Shown one piece after another: positions 32,640 to 43,372 of a stretch of 64,000 nt of DNA (positions are counted from its first letter, which is position 1; each line of letters opens with the position of its first letter). Origin of the DNA: Procambarus clarkii (taxonomy: Eukaryota; Arthropoda; Malacostraca; Decapoda; Cambaridae); assembly GCF_040958095.1 (NCBI RefSeq), contig NC_091152.1, forward strand, positions 16,990,984-17,054,983, given 5' to 3'. Both the position numbers and the translations under genes were made by a program. The notes beneath the pieces are model-generated. The model was given only the letters and a program-made list of their open reading frames with translations, had not been told where the DNA came from and searched no databases.

Positions 32640-33185
32640 CTCCACTGACCAGTAAGTCGTAGTGAGAATTCTCAGGTTCTGATTGTATCATATATTAATA
32701 ATTTGTGTGGTAAAATATAGATAAAGATAGGATCAGTAAGGACCTTTAACCTAGTAAATCATAGTTAATTAACAAAGCCTGATAAAACTCGTATGCACTC
32801 AAAAAAGTAATTAAACAATAAGGAATCAATATTCTTAGCTAATGTCTAGCCAAAGAGCCTTAATGTTTCATAATAATAATTAGTAATGGTAATGTCTTCT
32901 CTCAGACATAATAACATAGGATGAAAACCCACACTTGTATGTTTGTGAAATTTGTAAGGAACTTAAACCAAGTCTTTCACACTCTCCTGAGTGTTTTATT
33001 AAGGTCTGAGTGTGTGGTTAGGACCAGACTTACATCTCAACGTCTAATGAATGAGAAGTTAATATGTAAATCTGGTCCTAATCACGCACTCAGACCTTGA
33101 CAAAGCACTCAAGAGAGTGCGACAGACTTGGTATAAATTCCTTACATAAATTTCACAAACACACAAGTGTGGGTTTTTATCCTAA

Positions 33186-33216
<31 letters not shown>

Positions 33217-33920
33217 GAAAATCCACAATAATAATAAAAATTCTTTTGCTTCTCTTATCAATATATGACGATAATGAGATCTTGGTAATGGACTGGTTGG
33301 CAAAATCTGCCTGATTTATCAACTTAACTCTAGCCTCTCTAGCCTAACTCTCTAAATCGTTATTAATAAATAACTCTAATGATTTGATTCAGGTAACTGC
33401 AATAATGATAGTTACTAGTTATATATCATTAGCATCATGTTAAAGAATGATTATATTTATTATCTTGAAGTAAATGTTATTACTTGATAACTACGCAAGA
33501 ATTGATTTATAATCCTGATAATTATTGCTTAACGTTGTTAAGACTTGATATGATTTAACTAGGATTGCTAATATATAATATATACAGAAAATAATTGTTA
33601 TGGATTAAGTTAATCAACTAATTAATAGCCACTAACTGTAGCTTTTGGACTTTTGCCATTGGCTTAACGATCAACAGCTATAAATAGGAATTATTAATGA
33701 CACAATTGCCCAAATTGGCCAATGAAGTCTAATTGGCCTGAGTCTTACGTGTGGGGCACAACAATTACTCTTGTGATGTGCCACGAAATATTCACTTATT
33801 TTCGTGTTTTTCTTACATTCTGCACACAAATTATTAATTATATTACAAAAAATTATTTGTTGGAACTTTTATATATTTTCTTGTGTATTTAGGCGGTTAT
33901 ATTTCTCCATAGCCGCTGTC
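32640..33920. other. AT-rich intergenic region with one foldback element
   Basis: No gene seen. Contains (AAT)n at 33186-33210 and the palindromic element annotated separately. Confidence 0.5.
32918..33183. repeat. Foldback element, about 115-bp arms
   Basis: The left arm (AGGATGAAAACCCACACTTG through GGTTAGGACCAGACTTACAT) and the right arm (ATGTAAATCTGGTCCTAATC through CACAAGTGTGGGTTTTTATC) are reverse complements at roughly 85-90%, with a loop of about 30 bp. No ORF. MITE-like. Confidence 0.82.
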
Positions 33921-33971
33921 TAAGGGTTATAGGACCTGCTTTGCAGGATCAATGTTGAAAACTCAGTAGCG

Positions 33972-34268
33972 TTGGTTGATTCAGATTGATAGGCTGTGGC
34001 GTTGGTTGATTCAGACTGATAGGCTCTGGAGTAAGTTGATTCAGAATGATAGGCTGTGGCGTTGGTTGATTCAGAATGATAGGCTCTGGAGTAAGTTGAT
34101 TCAGATTGATAGGCTGTGGCGTTGGTTGATTCAGACTGATAGGCTCTGGAGTAAGTTGATTCAGAATGATAGGCTGTGACGTAGGTTGATTCAGACTGAT
34201 AGGCTGTGGCGTTGATTGATTCAGACTGATAGGCTGTGGCGTTGATTGATTCAGACTGATAGGCTGTG
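33972..34268 (+). repeat. 30-bp minisatellite (60-bp dimer)
   Basis: The unit TTGATTCAGACTGATAGGCT plus GTGGCGTTGG or CTGGAGTAAG alternates as dimers, about 10 monomers. A poly-T follows at 34271-34281. Confidence 0.95.
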
Positions 34269-34299
34269 GTTTTTTTTTTTTGCAGGAATATTCCTGCGC

Positions 34300-34760
34300 G
34301 GGCCCTAAGCCTCTGGCTGGCCCACTAAGTGTTGCTTGTTTCTGTTTTACTTGGGCGGAGTATGAGTATTTATGACTCGTATGGTCGCTTCAGTAAGATT
34401 TGGCCATATGTGTTTAACAACTTCTTCTGCTCTGTTGAATCTAAGTTGAAATCTTAATGGGTTTGTAACTGTGCACTGTGTTAGATAATGTTCCAGTGGT
34501 CTGTTGTGGTTGTAACTGTGCACTGTGTTAGATAATGTTCCAGTGGTCTGTCGGGCATTTCTCCACAGTGCTGACATTTCCTCTCATCTTCCGGAACCTG
34601 TAAGCCTATTTCCCATGCACATGGGTATCCAAGCCTGATGCGATGTAAGTGTACTTCTGTTGTTCTACTGCTCCCTTTCATCAAACTAAGTGGTTCGTAG
34701 TTGGTTGAATTCTTGTACCAACCCGCAGATCCTGATGTTGCAACTGCTGTACTCACCTAA
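34300..34760 (-). mobile_element. LINE C-terminal zinc-finger-like fragment
   Basis: The minus strand reads RTTEVHLHRIRLGYPCAWEI, QVPEDERKCQHCGEMPDRP and LEHYLTQCTVT. This is the RLGY, C-x2-C, H-x4-C tail found after the RNase H domain of I/Jockey-like elements. A 55-bp duplication (GTGCACTGTGTTAGATAATG at about 34469 and 34517) disrupts it. Confidence 0.7.
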
Positions 34761-34813
34761 TATTGTTGTGGTCACTGTACATCTTTTGCATTGCTCTGTT
34801 TCTAATTACTTTC

Positions 34814-35230
34814 TTAATCTGTGATAGATTCTGTGGTATGTAAATGTCTACATTTCTTCACTAAGTTCACACAGAAAGCAAATTTTGGATACTTCGCTAT
34901 GATTCCTGGCAGTATATCATTATGAATGAAGTACTTACACATTTCTTGAACACAATTGATGGTGTTATCTCTGAATTCCGCTGTTGGTTCACATTCCATT
35001 ATATAATGACGCAAAGTGTGTGAATAGTTCTGTTGACGGAGTTTGCATTTAGTCAAATCTACATCAGCAGATGTTACAAACTGCCAGAGGTACTTGTAGC
35101 CGAGCCTAAGCCTAGCAGTGGTAACATCTAGAAGTCTGCTAACCTTATTGGATGACCCATAGACGTGTGGTTCTTCCTGCATAATAGAATGATAGATGGA
35201 GGAACTGGCTTGAATTTCACTTTGCTTCAA
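34814..35230 (-). mobile_element. LINE C-terminal fragment, second family member
   Basis: The 138-codon minus frame contains SNKVSRLLDVTTARLRLGYK, LTKCKLRQQNYSHTLRHYIM and ECEPTAEFRDNTINC. The same tail domain as the preceding fragment but clearly diverged; the first Cys pair of the finger is C-x2-R here, a lost ligand. Confidence 0.65.
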
Positions 35231-35870
35231 GTCTACGAGATTTTGTTGCTGTTCCCGGAATATTACTGCCCCTCACTAACACTGTAACGACTGGAAGAGG
35301 GACAATACAATTTGGACAATAAGGAGCAGGGTGGCGCTCCGTTAAGTGACCGTGAGTTAAGCGAGTATGGCCAATACGCAACCTTGCCAAAATCGTTTCC
35401 CATCGCCGGTTACAGTGGTAGGAGGAAGGCCATGAGGACACACTACCCTTAAGAGTACGCAATTTCTTACCAGTAACAGAAGACCAACAATCCTGCCAAC
35501 GGGCAAGGATGGAGGAATGAATAACCGGGTAAAAGTCGGAATAAGGAATACCTTTACGGGAGACGGGACAAGAGCGGACAGCTTCCCTAGCGGCAGCGTG
35601 CGCACGCTCATTTAAAGAAACACCAATATGCCTGGGAACCCAGCAAAACCGAGCTGACTTAAATTTACTGGAAACAAGAAACAGCCAATGTTTAATCTCG
35701 AAGACTACTGGATGGACCGGACTGAAGGACCCGAGAGCCATGAGGGCACTACGAGAGTCAACGACAACCACAAGGGAAGATTGACAACGAGAAAACAGGA
35801 GACGAAGAACATAGAGAATAACATAAAGTTCTGCGGTGAAGTTGCTAGTTTCTCCTGTTTGTGACTGCTT
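35231..35870 (-). mobile_element. LINE RNase H domain and C-terminus
   Basis: Minus-strand order: NFTAELYVILYVLRLL, VVVVDSRSALMAL, FCWVPRHIGVSLNERAHAAA, then RWETILARLRIGHTRLTHGH and YCPNCIVPLPV. Together these are the RNase H fold (E, D and the WVPxHxGxxxNE motif) and tail of an I-like LINE. The last catalytic Asp position (NEKAD in active enzymes) is His. The open frame continues upstream to 36242 only through the minisatellite. Confidence 0.8.
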
Positions 35871-35907
35871 ACTGTTTACCGTTGATGGGAAAGTCTTAGA
35901 TGTGTTG

Positions 35908-36000
35908 ATCAAACCACACATGAGAAGATGAGGAGACAACGACGTTTCGGTCTGTCCTGGACCTGATAATGGTCCAGGATGGACCGAAACGTCGTCGTTT
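35908..36000. repeat. Compact foldback element (GAAACGTCGTCG family)
   Basis: CGACGTTTCGGTCTGTCCTG and its inverse CAGGATGGACCGAAACGTCG flank a spacer of about 15 bp. Related to 20604-20776 but with a much shorter loop. It abuts the minisatellite that follows. Confidence 0.8.
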
Positions 36001-36013
36001 CTCAATGTTCTGA

Positions 36014-37426
36014 TGTCAGGGGGACGACACACGCTCCTGGTGTCTGTCAGAGGACGACACACGCTTCTGGTGTCTGTCAGAGGACGACACACGCTCCTGG
36101 TGTCTGTCAGAGGACGACACACGCTCCTGGTGTCTGTCAGAGGACGACACACGCTCCTGGTGTCTGTCAGAGGACGACACACGCTCCTGGTGTCTGTCAG
36201 AGGACGACACACGCTCCTGGTGTCTGTCAGAGGACGACACACGCTCCTGGTGTCTGTCAGGGTAACGACACACGCTTCTGGTGTCTGTCAGAGGACGACA
36301 CACGCTCCTGGTGTCTGTCAGAGGACGACACACGCTCCTGGTGTCTGTCAGGGGGACGACACACGCTCCTGGTGTCTGTCAGAGGACGACACACGCTCCT
36401 GGTGTCTGTCAGAGGACGACACACGCTCCTGGTGTCTGTCAGAGGACGACACACGCTCCTGGTGTCTGTCAGGGTAACGACACATGCTCTTAGTGTCTGT
36501 CAGGGGGACGACACACGCTCCTGGTGTCTGTCAGAGGACGACACATGCTCCTGGTGTCTGTCAGGGGGACGACACACGCTCCTGGTGTCTGTCAGGGGGA
36601 CGACACACGCTCCTGGTGTCTGTCAGAGGACGACACACGCTCCTGGTGTCTGTCAGAGGACGACACATGCTCCTGGTGTCTGTCAGAGGACGACACACGC
36701 TCCTGGTGTCTGTCAGGGGGACGACACACGCTCCTGGTGTCTGTCAGGGTAACGACACATGCTCTTGGTGTCTGCCAGGGGGACGACACACGCTCCTGGT
36801 GTCTGTCAGGGGACGACACACGCTCCTGGTGTCTGTCAGGGGGACGACACACGCTCCTGGTGTCTGTCAGAGGACGACACATGCTCCTGGTGTCTGTCAG
36901 GGGGACGACACACGCTCCTGGTGTCTGTCAGAGGACGACACACGCTCCTGGTGTCTGTCAGAGGACGACACACGCTCCTGGTGTCTGTCAGGGGGACGAC
37001 ACACGCTCCTGGTGTCTGTCAGAGGACGACACATGCTCCTGGTGTCTGTCAGAGGACGACACACGCTCCTGGTGTCTGTCAGAGGACGACACACGCTCCT
37101 GGTGTCTGTCAGAGGACGACACACGCTCCTGGTGTCTGTCAGAGGACGACACATGCTCCTGGTGTCTGTCAGAGGACGACACACGCTCCTGGTGTCTGTC
37201 AGAGGACGACACACGCTCCTGGTGTCTGTCAGAGGACGACACACGCTCCTGGTGTCTGTCAGAGGACGACACACGCTCCTGGTGTCTGTCAGAGGACGAC
37301 ACACGCTCCTGGTGTCTGTCAGAGGACGACACACGCTCCTGGTGTCTGTCAGAGGACGACACACGCTCCTGGTGACTGTCAGGGGGACGACACATGCTCC
37401 TGGTGTCTGTCAGGGGGACGACACAA
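36014..37426 (+). repeat. 30/31-bp minisatellite, about 47 copies
   Basis: The unit is ACGACACACGCTCCTGGTGT followed by CTGTCAGAGG (30 bp), or by CAGGGGG or CAGGGTA variants (31 bp). Long ORFs on both strands (RGRHTLLVSV, TTHAPGVCQR, CRPLTDTRSV) are by-products of the period. Confidence 0.96.
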
Positions 37427-37668
37427 AGATATATCTTCGTGTGTCGCAGCCCCACAAGAAGCTGACTAACTGATGAGCACCTACTCACTGCCAGGTGAAC
37501 AGCGGCATTAAGTGAAACGAAATGTGCCCAACCCATTTCTGTCCCGCCCGGAATTCTCGATTGTGCGTTGAGAACGAACCCGACTGTACTAACGAGTCTC
37601 ATTGAATTACAGCGAATTAAACTTGCGAATTAGGCTCTGAAGCTGTATATTTCGTCCCACACAGGAGC

Positions 37669-38109
37669 ATGGAGCGACCACGAGCTTGTAAGAAGACTTC
37701 TCTGGCCGATCGCGTGATCTTCGTCGAGCTGTGGCACAGAGGGAAGTCCGCGCGAGCCATCGCCAGAGAGAGGAACATCAGCGTCTCCACCGTCTGCAGG
37801 TGGCTCAACCGATGGAAACTGGAGGGACACTTGAACACGAAGCTCTACGGAGAAAAGAATCTGTCAACGCTTGTTAGAAAAGATGTTGATGGAGCAAGAT
37901 TGATGTCCATGGCGTGTTTACATCCTGCCCAGCCTCCTCCTCCTCCTCCCGCTGCTGGCGGTGACTGGAGGATGTTCGCCCACCTGTACCCGTATATCCA
38001 CACCCACCCACATCATCCCAAGCGTACTAATAGCCACAATTACTGTCTGAGTGTGAAGGTGTCGCAAGCCTACGACCACAGAACAAACTCTGCCTTCACT
38101 GGCTACTGA
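37669..38109 (+). CDS. Helix-turn-helix domain protein, single exon or exon fragment
   Basis: 146 codons. Residues about 11-58 form a homeodomain-like helix-turn-helix: LADRVIFVELWHRGKSARAI, then RERNISVSTVCRWLNRWKLE and GHLNTK, as in the N-terminal DNA-binding part of Tc1/mariner-type transposases and related proteins. The rest is low complexity (PPPPPP, His/Pro-rich) with no recognised domain. A good acceptor (pyrimidine-rich, CACACAG at 37658-37664) lies just before the ATG, so the ORF may be one exon of a spliced gene with true coding ending near residue 60-75. GC and codon use in 37669-37860 are higher than around it. No transposase catalytic part is seen nearby. Confidence 0.55.
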   Translation: MERPRACKKTSLADRVIFVELWHRGKSARAIARERNISVSTVCRWLNRWKLEGHLNTKLYGEKNLSTLVRKDVDGARLMSMACLHPAQPPPPPPAAGGDWRMFAHLYPYIHTHPHHPKRTNSHNYCLSVKVSQAYDHRTNSAFTGY

Positions 38110-38269
38110 TCTATGCTCAGTTATGGCCAAGATTTATTAACGTCATTTTCCATATATTTAAAATATAATTTTGCAAATCTGTCTTTAAATAAGAATTAGA
38201 AATTACTTGAAAAACTTTTTATAAACCCTGGGAAACACTGAAATGCAATTGTAACATAATTAGTATAGC

Positions 38270-38480
38270 ATGTGTGTTGCTTTTTACATGCAACAGATGG
38301 CGCTGTTTTTCAAAAACGCATGTTTTTGCCTGTCACATGGGTGGCATCTATATAGTAGGTATATAAAAACACGCGCCTATTCGAATGCAACGTTGTGTGA
38401 AAATTTCAAAGCAATCGGTGAAGAACTTTCGGAAATTAGCGGTTATGCACAAACGAACATTTCCATTTTCAATTATATAG
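38270..38480. repeat. Dispersed repeat-like segment (CAGATGGCGCTGTTTTT)
   Basis: The block CAACAGATGGCGCTG through AACGTTGTGTGAAAATTTCA and ATCGGTGAAGAACTTTCGGA has the look of an arthropod dispersed repeat. No second copy of it is in this window; the call is by style only. Confidence 0.35.
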
Positions 38481-38484
38481 AAGA

Positions 38485-38550
38485 TTATTATTAATTATTA
38501 TTATTATTAATTATTATTATTAATTATTGTTATTATTAAATATTATTATG
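38485..38550. repeat. (ATT)n-rich stretch
   Basis: Imperfect ATT/TTA trinucleotide repeats. Confidence 0.8.
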
Positions 38551-38655
38551 ATTAACTTATCAATTATCAATGTAAAATTATAGTAAACGAGGTTGATGAA
38601 GTGAAGGATTTAATTAATTAACCTTCCTAGGTGCATTCGTGTTCAGCAAGAATGT

Positions 38656-38854
<199 letters not shown>

Positions 38855-38904
38855 AAGAATGTTCAGCGGTGTACTGTGTGCAAGCAACTGCTAGGAGAGA
38901 ATAC

Positions 38905-38990
38905 TGAAGCTGTGCAATGGAATCGAACCCTCGTCCCTGATCTTCTGAGGCACACGCACTACCGACTGGTGCAACACCTGTACTTGTGAC
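38905..38990 (-). mobile_element. tRNA-like SINE head
   Basis: The minus strand reads TTGCACCAGTCGGTAGTGCG (A-box region) and GAGGGTTCGATTCCATTGCA (B box) with about 75-nt tRNA-like spacing. No clean acceptor stem, so it is treated as a SINE rather than a tRNA gene. Confidence 0.5.
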
Positions 38991-39179
38991 ACAAACAAAT
39001 AACCACTGAACTTGTGACACAAACAAACAAACATGTAACAATTTCCGTGTCTCTACAAACAAAGTTATTGATAAATTATATAAGATTATATAAGATTATA
39101 TCAGATTATATCAGATTAGTCATGCCATTACTTAATGGTCAGAATATATGCTGATGGCATTGTTCCTCCAATTGAATTG

Positions 39180-39300
39180 ATCGGTAAAGCAAGGAAGACA
39201 ATTCTTGCAAGGTCGGGGTTCGATTCCCCGATGTGCACCGACCTCTCGTATCCTATCCCATATAATTGCTATAGTCATACTGGCTTAGTGCTTTATCCTA
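39180..39300 (+). mobile_element. tRNA-like SINE fragment
   Basis: GGTCGGGGTTCGATTCCCCG (B box with T-arm stem) near 39210-39230 follows a degenerate A box (ATTGATCGGTAAAGCAAGGA). Downstream ATACTGGCTTAGTGCTTT resembles a LINE-derived tail. Confidence 0.5.
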
Positions 39301-39394
39301 TTAATTAAATTTTTAATTATTAAATTGACAATGTCCAGGACTGGTTTATGGCTTCTAAATAATGTTATAAGTCTCTCTCCTTTTCATACCAGTA

Positions 39395-39640
39395 TGCTCA
39401 CAGGTTCTGGGTTCGATCCCCGGTGGAGGCGGAAACAAATGGGCAGAATTTCTTTCACCCTGATGCTCCTGTTCACCTAGCAGTAAATAGATACTTGAGA
39501 GTTAGACAGCTGCTACGGGCTGCTTCCTGGCAATGTGTAACAAAAGGAAGGCATGGTCGAGGACCGGGCCGCGGGGACGCTAAGCCCCGAAATCATCTCA
39601 AGAAGATCCTGGGGCCAGGAAGTGGTCCTATCCCATTACC
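39395..39640 (+). mobile_element. tRNA-derived SINE, 'GGTCGAGGACCGGGCC' family
   Basis: GGTTCTGGGTTCGATCCCCG (B box), ATGGGCAGAATTTCTTTCAC, CCTAGCAGTAAATAGATACT, GGGCTGCTTCCTGG, GGTCGAGGACCGGGCCGCGG and GCCCCGAAATCATCTCAAGA appear in the same order as in the fuller copy at 62254-62510. The head is truncated. Confidence 0.8.
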
Positions 39641-39787
39641 CTGACGCAAGGGGTAGTTCTATCCTATATCCCAGACCGACGATTCTTCAATCTCTTGCGA
39701 AACCTGTACATCTTTTCTCAACCATGGCCAGACGTATTTGCATATATTAAACAGTTGACTCTGAAGCACAGCAAGGTCAACTTGCGA

Positions 39788-39850
39788 TGCTTTCGGGGCT
39801 CAATGCCCCGCGGCCCGGTCCTCGACTAGGCCTCCTACGAGGTTTACGAG
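39788..39850 (-). mobile_element. SINE 3'-end fragment
   Basis: TTTCGGGGCTCAATGCCCCG, CGGCCCGGTCCTCGACTAGG: the inverted 3' part of the family above. Confidence 0.7.
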
Positions 39851-40116
39851 ATCGTAAATTGTCCTTCGCACCATAAGCCTTAAGATGTCACGCTGTTGAC
39901 GAAACGTCGCAATGAAATGGAAATATTAAGTGATCTAATGTTTGTTCTGCTCTCAAGATGTACTTGTGTACATGTATGTATCTGATACTTAGTACATATT
40001 GTAACTCTCAGTAGTTTAAAACAATTCAAAACCCAGAGTGTATTGATCTTCCTAAAAAAAAAAACAATTTTACTAATAATTTTATGTACACAACTCATCT
40101 TACATTTTATCAACTG

Positions 40117-40795
40117 TGACAATTTTCAAGCTAAACGAAATTTCTTTCATCCTAAACTTGCTTCCAACACTAGTAGCACTGTACTGTGCCTTCCCTTCAT
40201 ATCTGATCTCAAAATTCTTACTAATACAGTCTCCGTGGTGTAGTGGTAAGACACTCGCCTGGCGTTCCGCGAGCGCTATGTCATGGGTTCGTATCCTGGC
40301 CGGGGAGGATTTACTGGGCGCAATTCCTTAACTGTAGCCTCTGTTTAACGCAACAGTAAAATGTGTACTTGGTTGTAACAACGATTCTTCGCGGCGGGGA
40401 TCGTATTCCAGGGACTTGCCCGAAACGCTACGCGTACTAGTGGCTCTACAAGAATGTAACAACTCTTGTATATATCTAAAAAAAAATACCTTTCGTCCTC
40501 TTGACATAAAGCTCAACTTTCGACAAACTAACACACTTCGTAGCAATCTGGTACAAAAGAAGTGTCAAGTCTGCAGACACAAACAATGCTCTCTTCTGTC
40601 ATATTAGGGACTCTAATCATCCTGTTGATTGGTCTTTTAAAATAAACTTTCCTGCTACTCTTCACAGATGTGTTGGTGATGCGGCTCTGATACACAACCT
40701 TCCCAACATGAACCTGAGTCTTGGCTTTGTTGCTGTTGACTCTTCCCTTTCACAGTATATACTCACATGTTCCAAACTTTATAACAAGTAAGTAA
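40117..40795 (+). mobile_element. Penelope-like element fragment split by a SINE
   Basis: Before the SINE, the plus strand reads AKRNFFHPKLASNTSSTVLC, LPFISDLKILTNT. After it, RPLDIKLNFRQTNTLRSNLV, and in a shifted frame VKSADTNNALFCHIRDSNHP, then ATLHRCVGDAALIHNLPNMN, LSLGFVAVDSSLSQYIL. These are the RT end, linker and GIY-YIG-distal part of a Penelope-like element. Removing 40228-40489 restores the frame across the insertion. At least one further frameshift (near 40570) marks it as dead. Confidence 0.75.
40228..40484 (+). mobile_element. tRNA-derived SINE with AATAC target-site duplication
   Basis: A nearly intact plus-strand copy of the 2455-2752 family: AGTCTCCGTGGTGTAGTGGT, ATGGGTTCGTATCCTGG, GGCGCAATTCCTTAACTGTA, GCCCGAAACGCTACGCGTAC, AACTCTTGTATATATC and an A tail. 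It is flanked by AATAC at 40223-40227 and 40485-40489. Confidence 0.9.
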
Positions 40796-41086
40796 TTATC
40801 AAAAGAAGGCACCAAACCGGGAAGGCTCTGTAACTTTATAACAAACGTGACCTAACATAAGCCTTCTCCTTTTTTTCCCCCTTTTCTTTGTCTTATTCTT
40901 ACGCTCCCTTTCTTCCGTCCGCCTATTATTACACCCATGCCATCCGTACCTCTTTATGCTTCTTGTTCTTACATTTTCGCCTTGCTCTTACCTTCTGTGA
41001 TTTATCTCCTCTCACCTGTTCCTCACCTCACTCTTGCCTTAATGTGCGTGCCTACCTTGCTCCCATTTTAACACATTCACGGGAGA

Positions 41087-41225
41087 CATCTCCCGTCACG
41101 CAGGGTGCAGTCGCACCTCCACAGATCTCCAGTATCAGCTAATGATACTGGTAATGGCTCAAAAGGGGCCACCACTTACGGGCTATTCATGCCCGTGCCA
41201 CCTCTTGGGTGGCTTAATCTTCAAT
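41087..41225 (-). repeat. Inverted copy of the 26925-27420 dispersed repeat
   Basis: ACGGGAGACATCTCCCGTCA, GGTGCAGTCGCACCTCCACA, CCACTTACGGGCTATTCATG and CCCGTGCCACCTCTTGGGTG occur in reversed order and strand relative to 27100-27265. Confidence 0.85.
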
Positions 41226-41800
41226 CAGTCACTCTCATTGTCATAGTGGCTGGATTGGCCCGAAGCTGATGCACTGAACACCGCATGCTTCCTGAAACAC
41301 TGACCTGAAACATTGACCCGGAGACCAGAAGCACAGGAGCGGCCATTGTCACCTTGCTCTCCAGACGAGGCGACACAGCAAAATATCCACACCGTGTCGT
41401 GTAGGGATGTGCTGGGTCATTGTTTAGTTGTTAGGGGGGAGGGGTGGGGGGTGTAACACATCACCCACACAGATGTCGTTGTCAAGAAATAATCTCCGAC
41501 TCACCACAACGAGGAGTCATCAGTCTGGTAGGTAGGAATTTGTGGTGTATGTATTAGTCTGGAGCCATCTGCTCGTGTATGGCCACATGACCTTACAGAC
41601 GAGTTGGTCGATTTGCGTGTGTGTTAGGTTAGGCTGTTGTTCATAGTTAATGTTTGATAAGTAATACTTTGGCTACATTCCATCTCCTGTTGTGTTGAAT
41701 CTCTCTGGTAATGGTCTGGTTGTGTGTAAAAAATGATGTGACCGTTGACAGAAACTTCTTGTTAGTGCATTGTCAAGTACTTTGAAAGAGATATATTGCC
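41226..41800. other. Intergenic stretch, no gene seen
   Basis: Moderate GC, a G-run at 41436-41452, no recognised element or coding motif. Confidence 0.45.
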
Positions 41801-41803
41801 ACA

Positions 41804-41885
41804 ATCGACTTGAGAATGGTCCAGGACGGACCGAAACGTCGTCATCCCTTCACCTTCTAGCGTGTGGTCTGGTTAACATATATTG
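41804..41885 (+). repeat. Single arm of the GAAACGTCGTC foldback family
   Basis: ATCGACTTGAGAATGGTCCA, GGACGGACCGAAACGTCGTC, TCTAGCGTGTGGTCTGGTTA: matches the right arm of 20604-20776; no left arm adjacent. Confidence 0.8.
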
Positions 41886-42114
41886 CCACCTTCCCTTTAT
41901 ACTGAGGTCATTAGAGTTGACAATTTAAGTGGACACAAAAAGGAATGACACACATTCATCTCTTCAGTTTTATTGTTCCTTAAATTTTATGGGTGATACA
42001 CGCAACTGTATACACCACTTTCTTCTTACAGAACATTGAGGAGGAAGCTGATATATTCTCAAAGAGCAGTACAAGGAACTGGGTGTACGGGGATGCCCAG
42101 TGCCGCCTCTGGCG

Positions 42115-42549
42115 ATGGTTGCTGTGGGGTTACTGGTGCTGCTCCTGTCGGGCATGGCACGTCCAGCGGCCTCACTCAAGCCAAATCTTAATGGTAATAG
42201 AACCTGTAAACTTGGTTCACTGTATGTATACATTACATATAGTGTGATGTATGGATATTACAGGATACTTCCTGCAGGAACTATTCTTGAAATGTTCATT
42301 TTTTTAGCAATATAACTTATATTTGTTGGCAAGACTCTGTAAAGTCATGGACATTGTTCTTGGATAACTGTACCAACATTTCCGTTACTATCTTGTAACA
42401 AACTTAATTGTTTCTCTCTTGTAGTGAGTCAGGAGGAACTCATACTTGGGAGCTGCGCTGTGGAGGTGATGTTGGCGACTCTCTCTAACCCTCGCTGCTC
42501 TGTCATCCTAGTGAAGGACCACCACCCCACACTCGATACTCTTCCTAGG
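42115..42549 (+). CDS. Signal-peptide protein, first two coding exons
   Basis: Coding part of exon A is 42115-42193: MVAVGLLVLLLSGMARPAAS then LKPNLN, a clear signal peptide. Donor AATG|GTAATA. Exon B is 42425-42549, with acceptor TCTCTTGTAG and a strong donor AGG|GTGAGT at 42550. The join (phase 1) stays open: SQEELILGSCAVEVMLATLS, NPRCSVILVKDHHPTLDTLP. A probable 5' UTR acceptor (TTCTTCTTACAG, 42020-42031) opens exon A. The secreted start followed by a short Cys-containing alpha/beta-like segment resembles N-termini of arthropod ionotropic-receptor-type proteins; I hold that only as a hypothesis. Later exons are not found; SINEs and a LINE follow. Spliced from 67 codons seen here. Confidence 0.6.
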
Positions 42550-42659
42550 GTGAGTCTCACTCTCACCTGTTGCTAGGGTGAACTTTACCCTTATTTTCAG
42601 GGAAGCGAGTGTCGGGTTTCCGGAGGGTTAGCATTATGTCTGTCTGTGCGCGCGTTTGT

Positions 42660-42898
42660 TTTTTTACACCTAGTTGCGCTTGCGGGGATTGAACTCTGCT
42701 CTTTCGGCCCACTTATCAACTGTCAATCAATCAGCTGTTACTAACTACTGACTCCCTTCTCCCCACCCCCTCAGGAAACAGCCCATAACAGCAGTCTAAC
42801 TCCCAGATACCCATTTACTGCTAGGTAACAGGTACATCAAGATGAAAGATACTCTGCCCATTTTGTTTTTCGCCAGCGCCGGGAATAGAATCCGGTTG
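42660..42898 (-). mobile_element. tRNA-derived SINE, diverged, minus strand
   Basis: GAATAGAATCCGG (degenerate B box, plus view), TCTGCCCATTTTGTTTTTCG, CCCATTTACTGCTAGGTAAC and ACTCCCAGATACC match the 43150-43372 and 62254-62510 family. It lies in the intron after exon B of the signal-peptide gene. Confidence 0.7.
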
Positions 42899-43149
42899 TA
42901 GTCAACTACAAATGGAGGACTGACAGCGAGAAAGTAAGTAGACAAAGAGCATACTGAATAGTATAAAGTTCTGCCGTGAAGATACTAATCTCCGGAGGCA
43001 GGCGACACACACAAGGGTAGTCAGGAAAAACAACAGTAGCCTTCTCCATCAGCAGACTTAAACCCATCGCTGAAGATGGAAATGGAGCGGTAGTGGAAAG
43101 AAAAGTGCTCAAGGAAAAGGCGTTTCAGAACTGTAGGAGGTTATCTTAA

Positions 43150-43372
43150 GATGATTTGATTTGATGATTTCGGGGCTTTAGTGTCCCCTCGGCCCGGTCC
43201 TCGACCAGGCCTCCACCCCCAGGAAGCAGCCCGTGACAGCTGACTAACACCCAGGTACCTATTTTACTGCTAGGTAACAGGGGCATAGGGTGAAAGAAAC
43301 TCTGCCCATTGTTTCTCGCCGGCGCCTGGGATCGAACCCAGGACCACAGGATCACAAGTCCCGCGTGGGTCA
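43150..43372 (-). mobile_element. tRNA-derived SINE inserted in the LINE
   Basis: GATTTCGGGGCTTTAGTGTC, CGGCCCGGTCCTCGACCAGG, AGCAGCCCGTGACAGCTGAC, TCTGCCCATTGTTTCTCGCC, GGCGCCTGGGATCGAACCCA: reverse complement of the 62254-62510 copy at high identity. It separates RT from RNase H of the host LINE. Confidence 0.9.

Noticed and set aside
36014-37426. ORFs of up to 341 codons on both strands in the ACGACACACGCTCC array
   Set aside because: They follow the 30/31-bp period in every frame and have no flanking gene structure; only the RNase H part at 35231-35870 has real homology.
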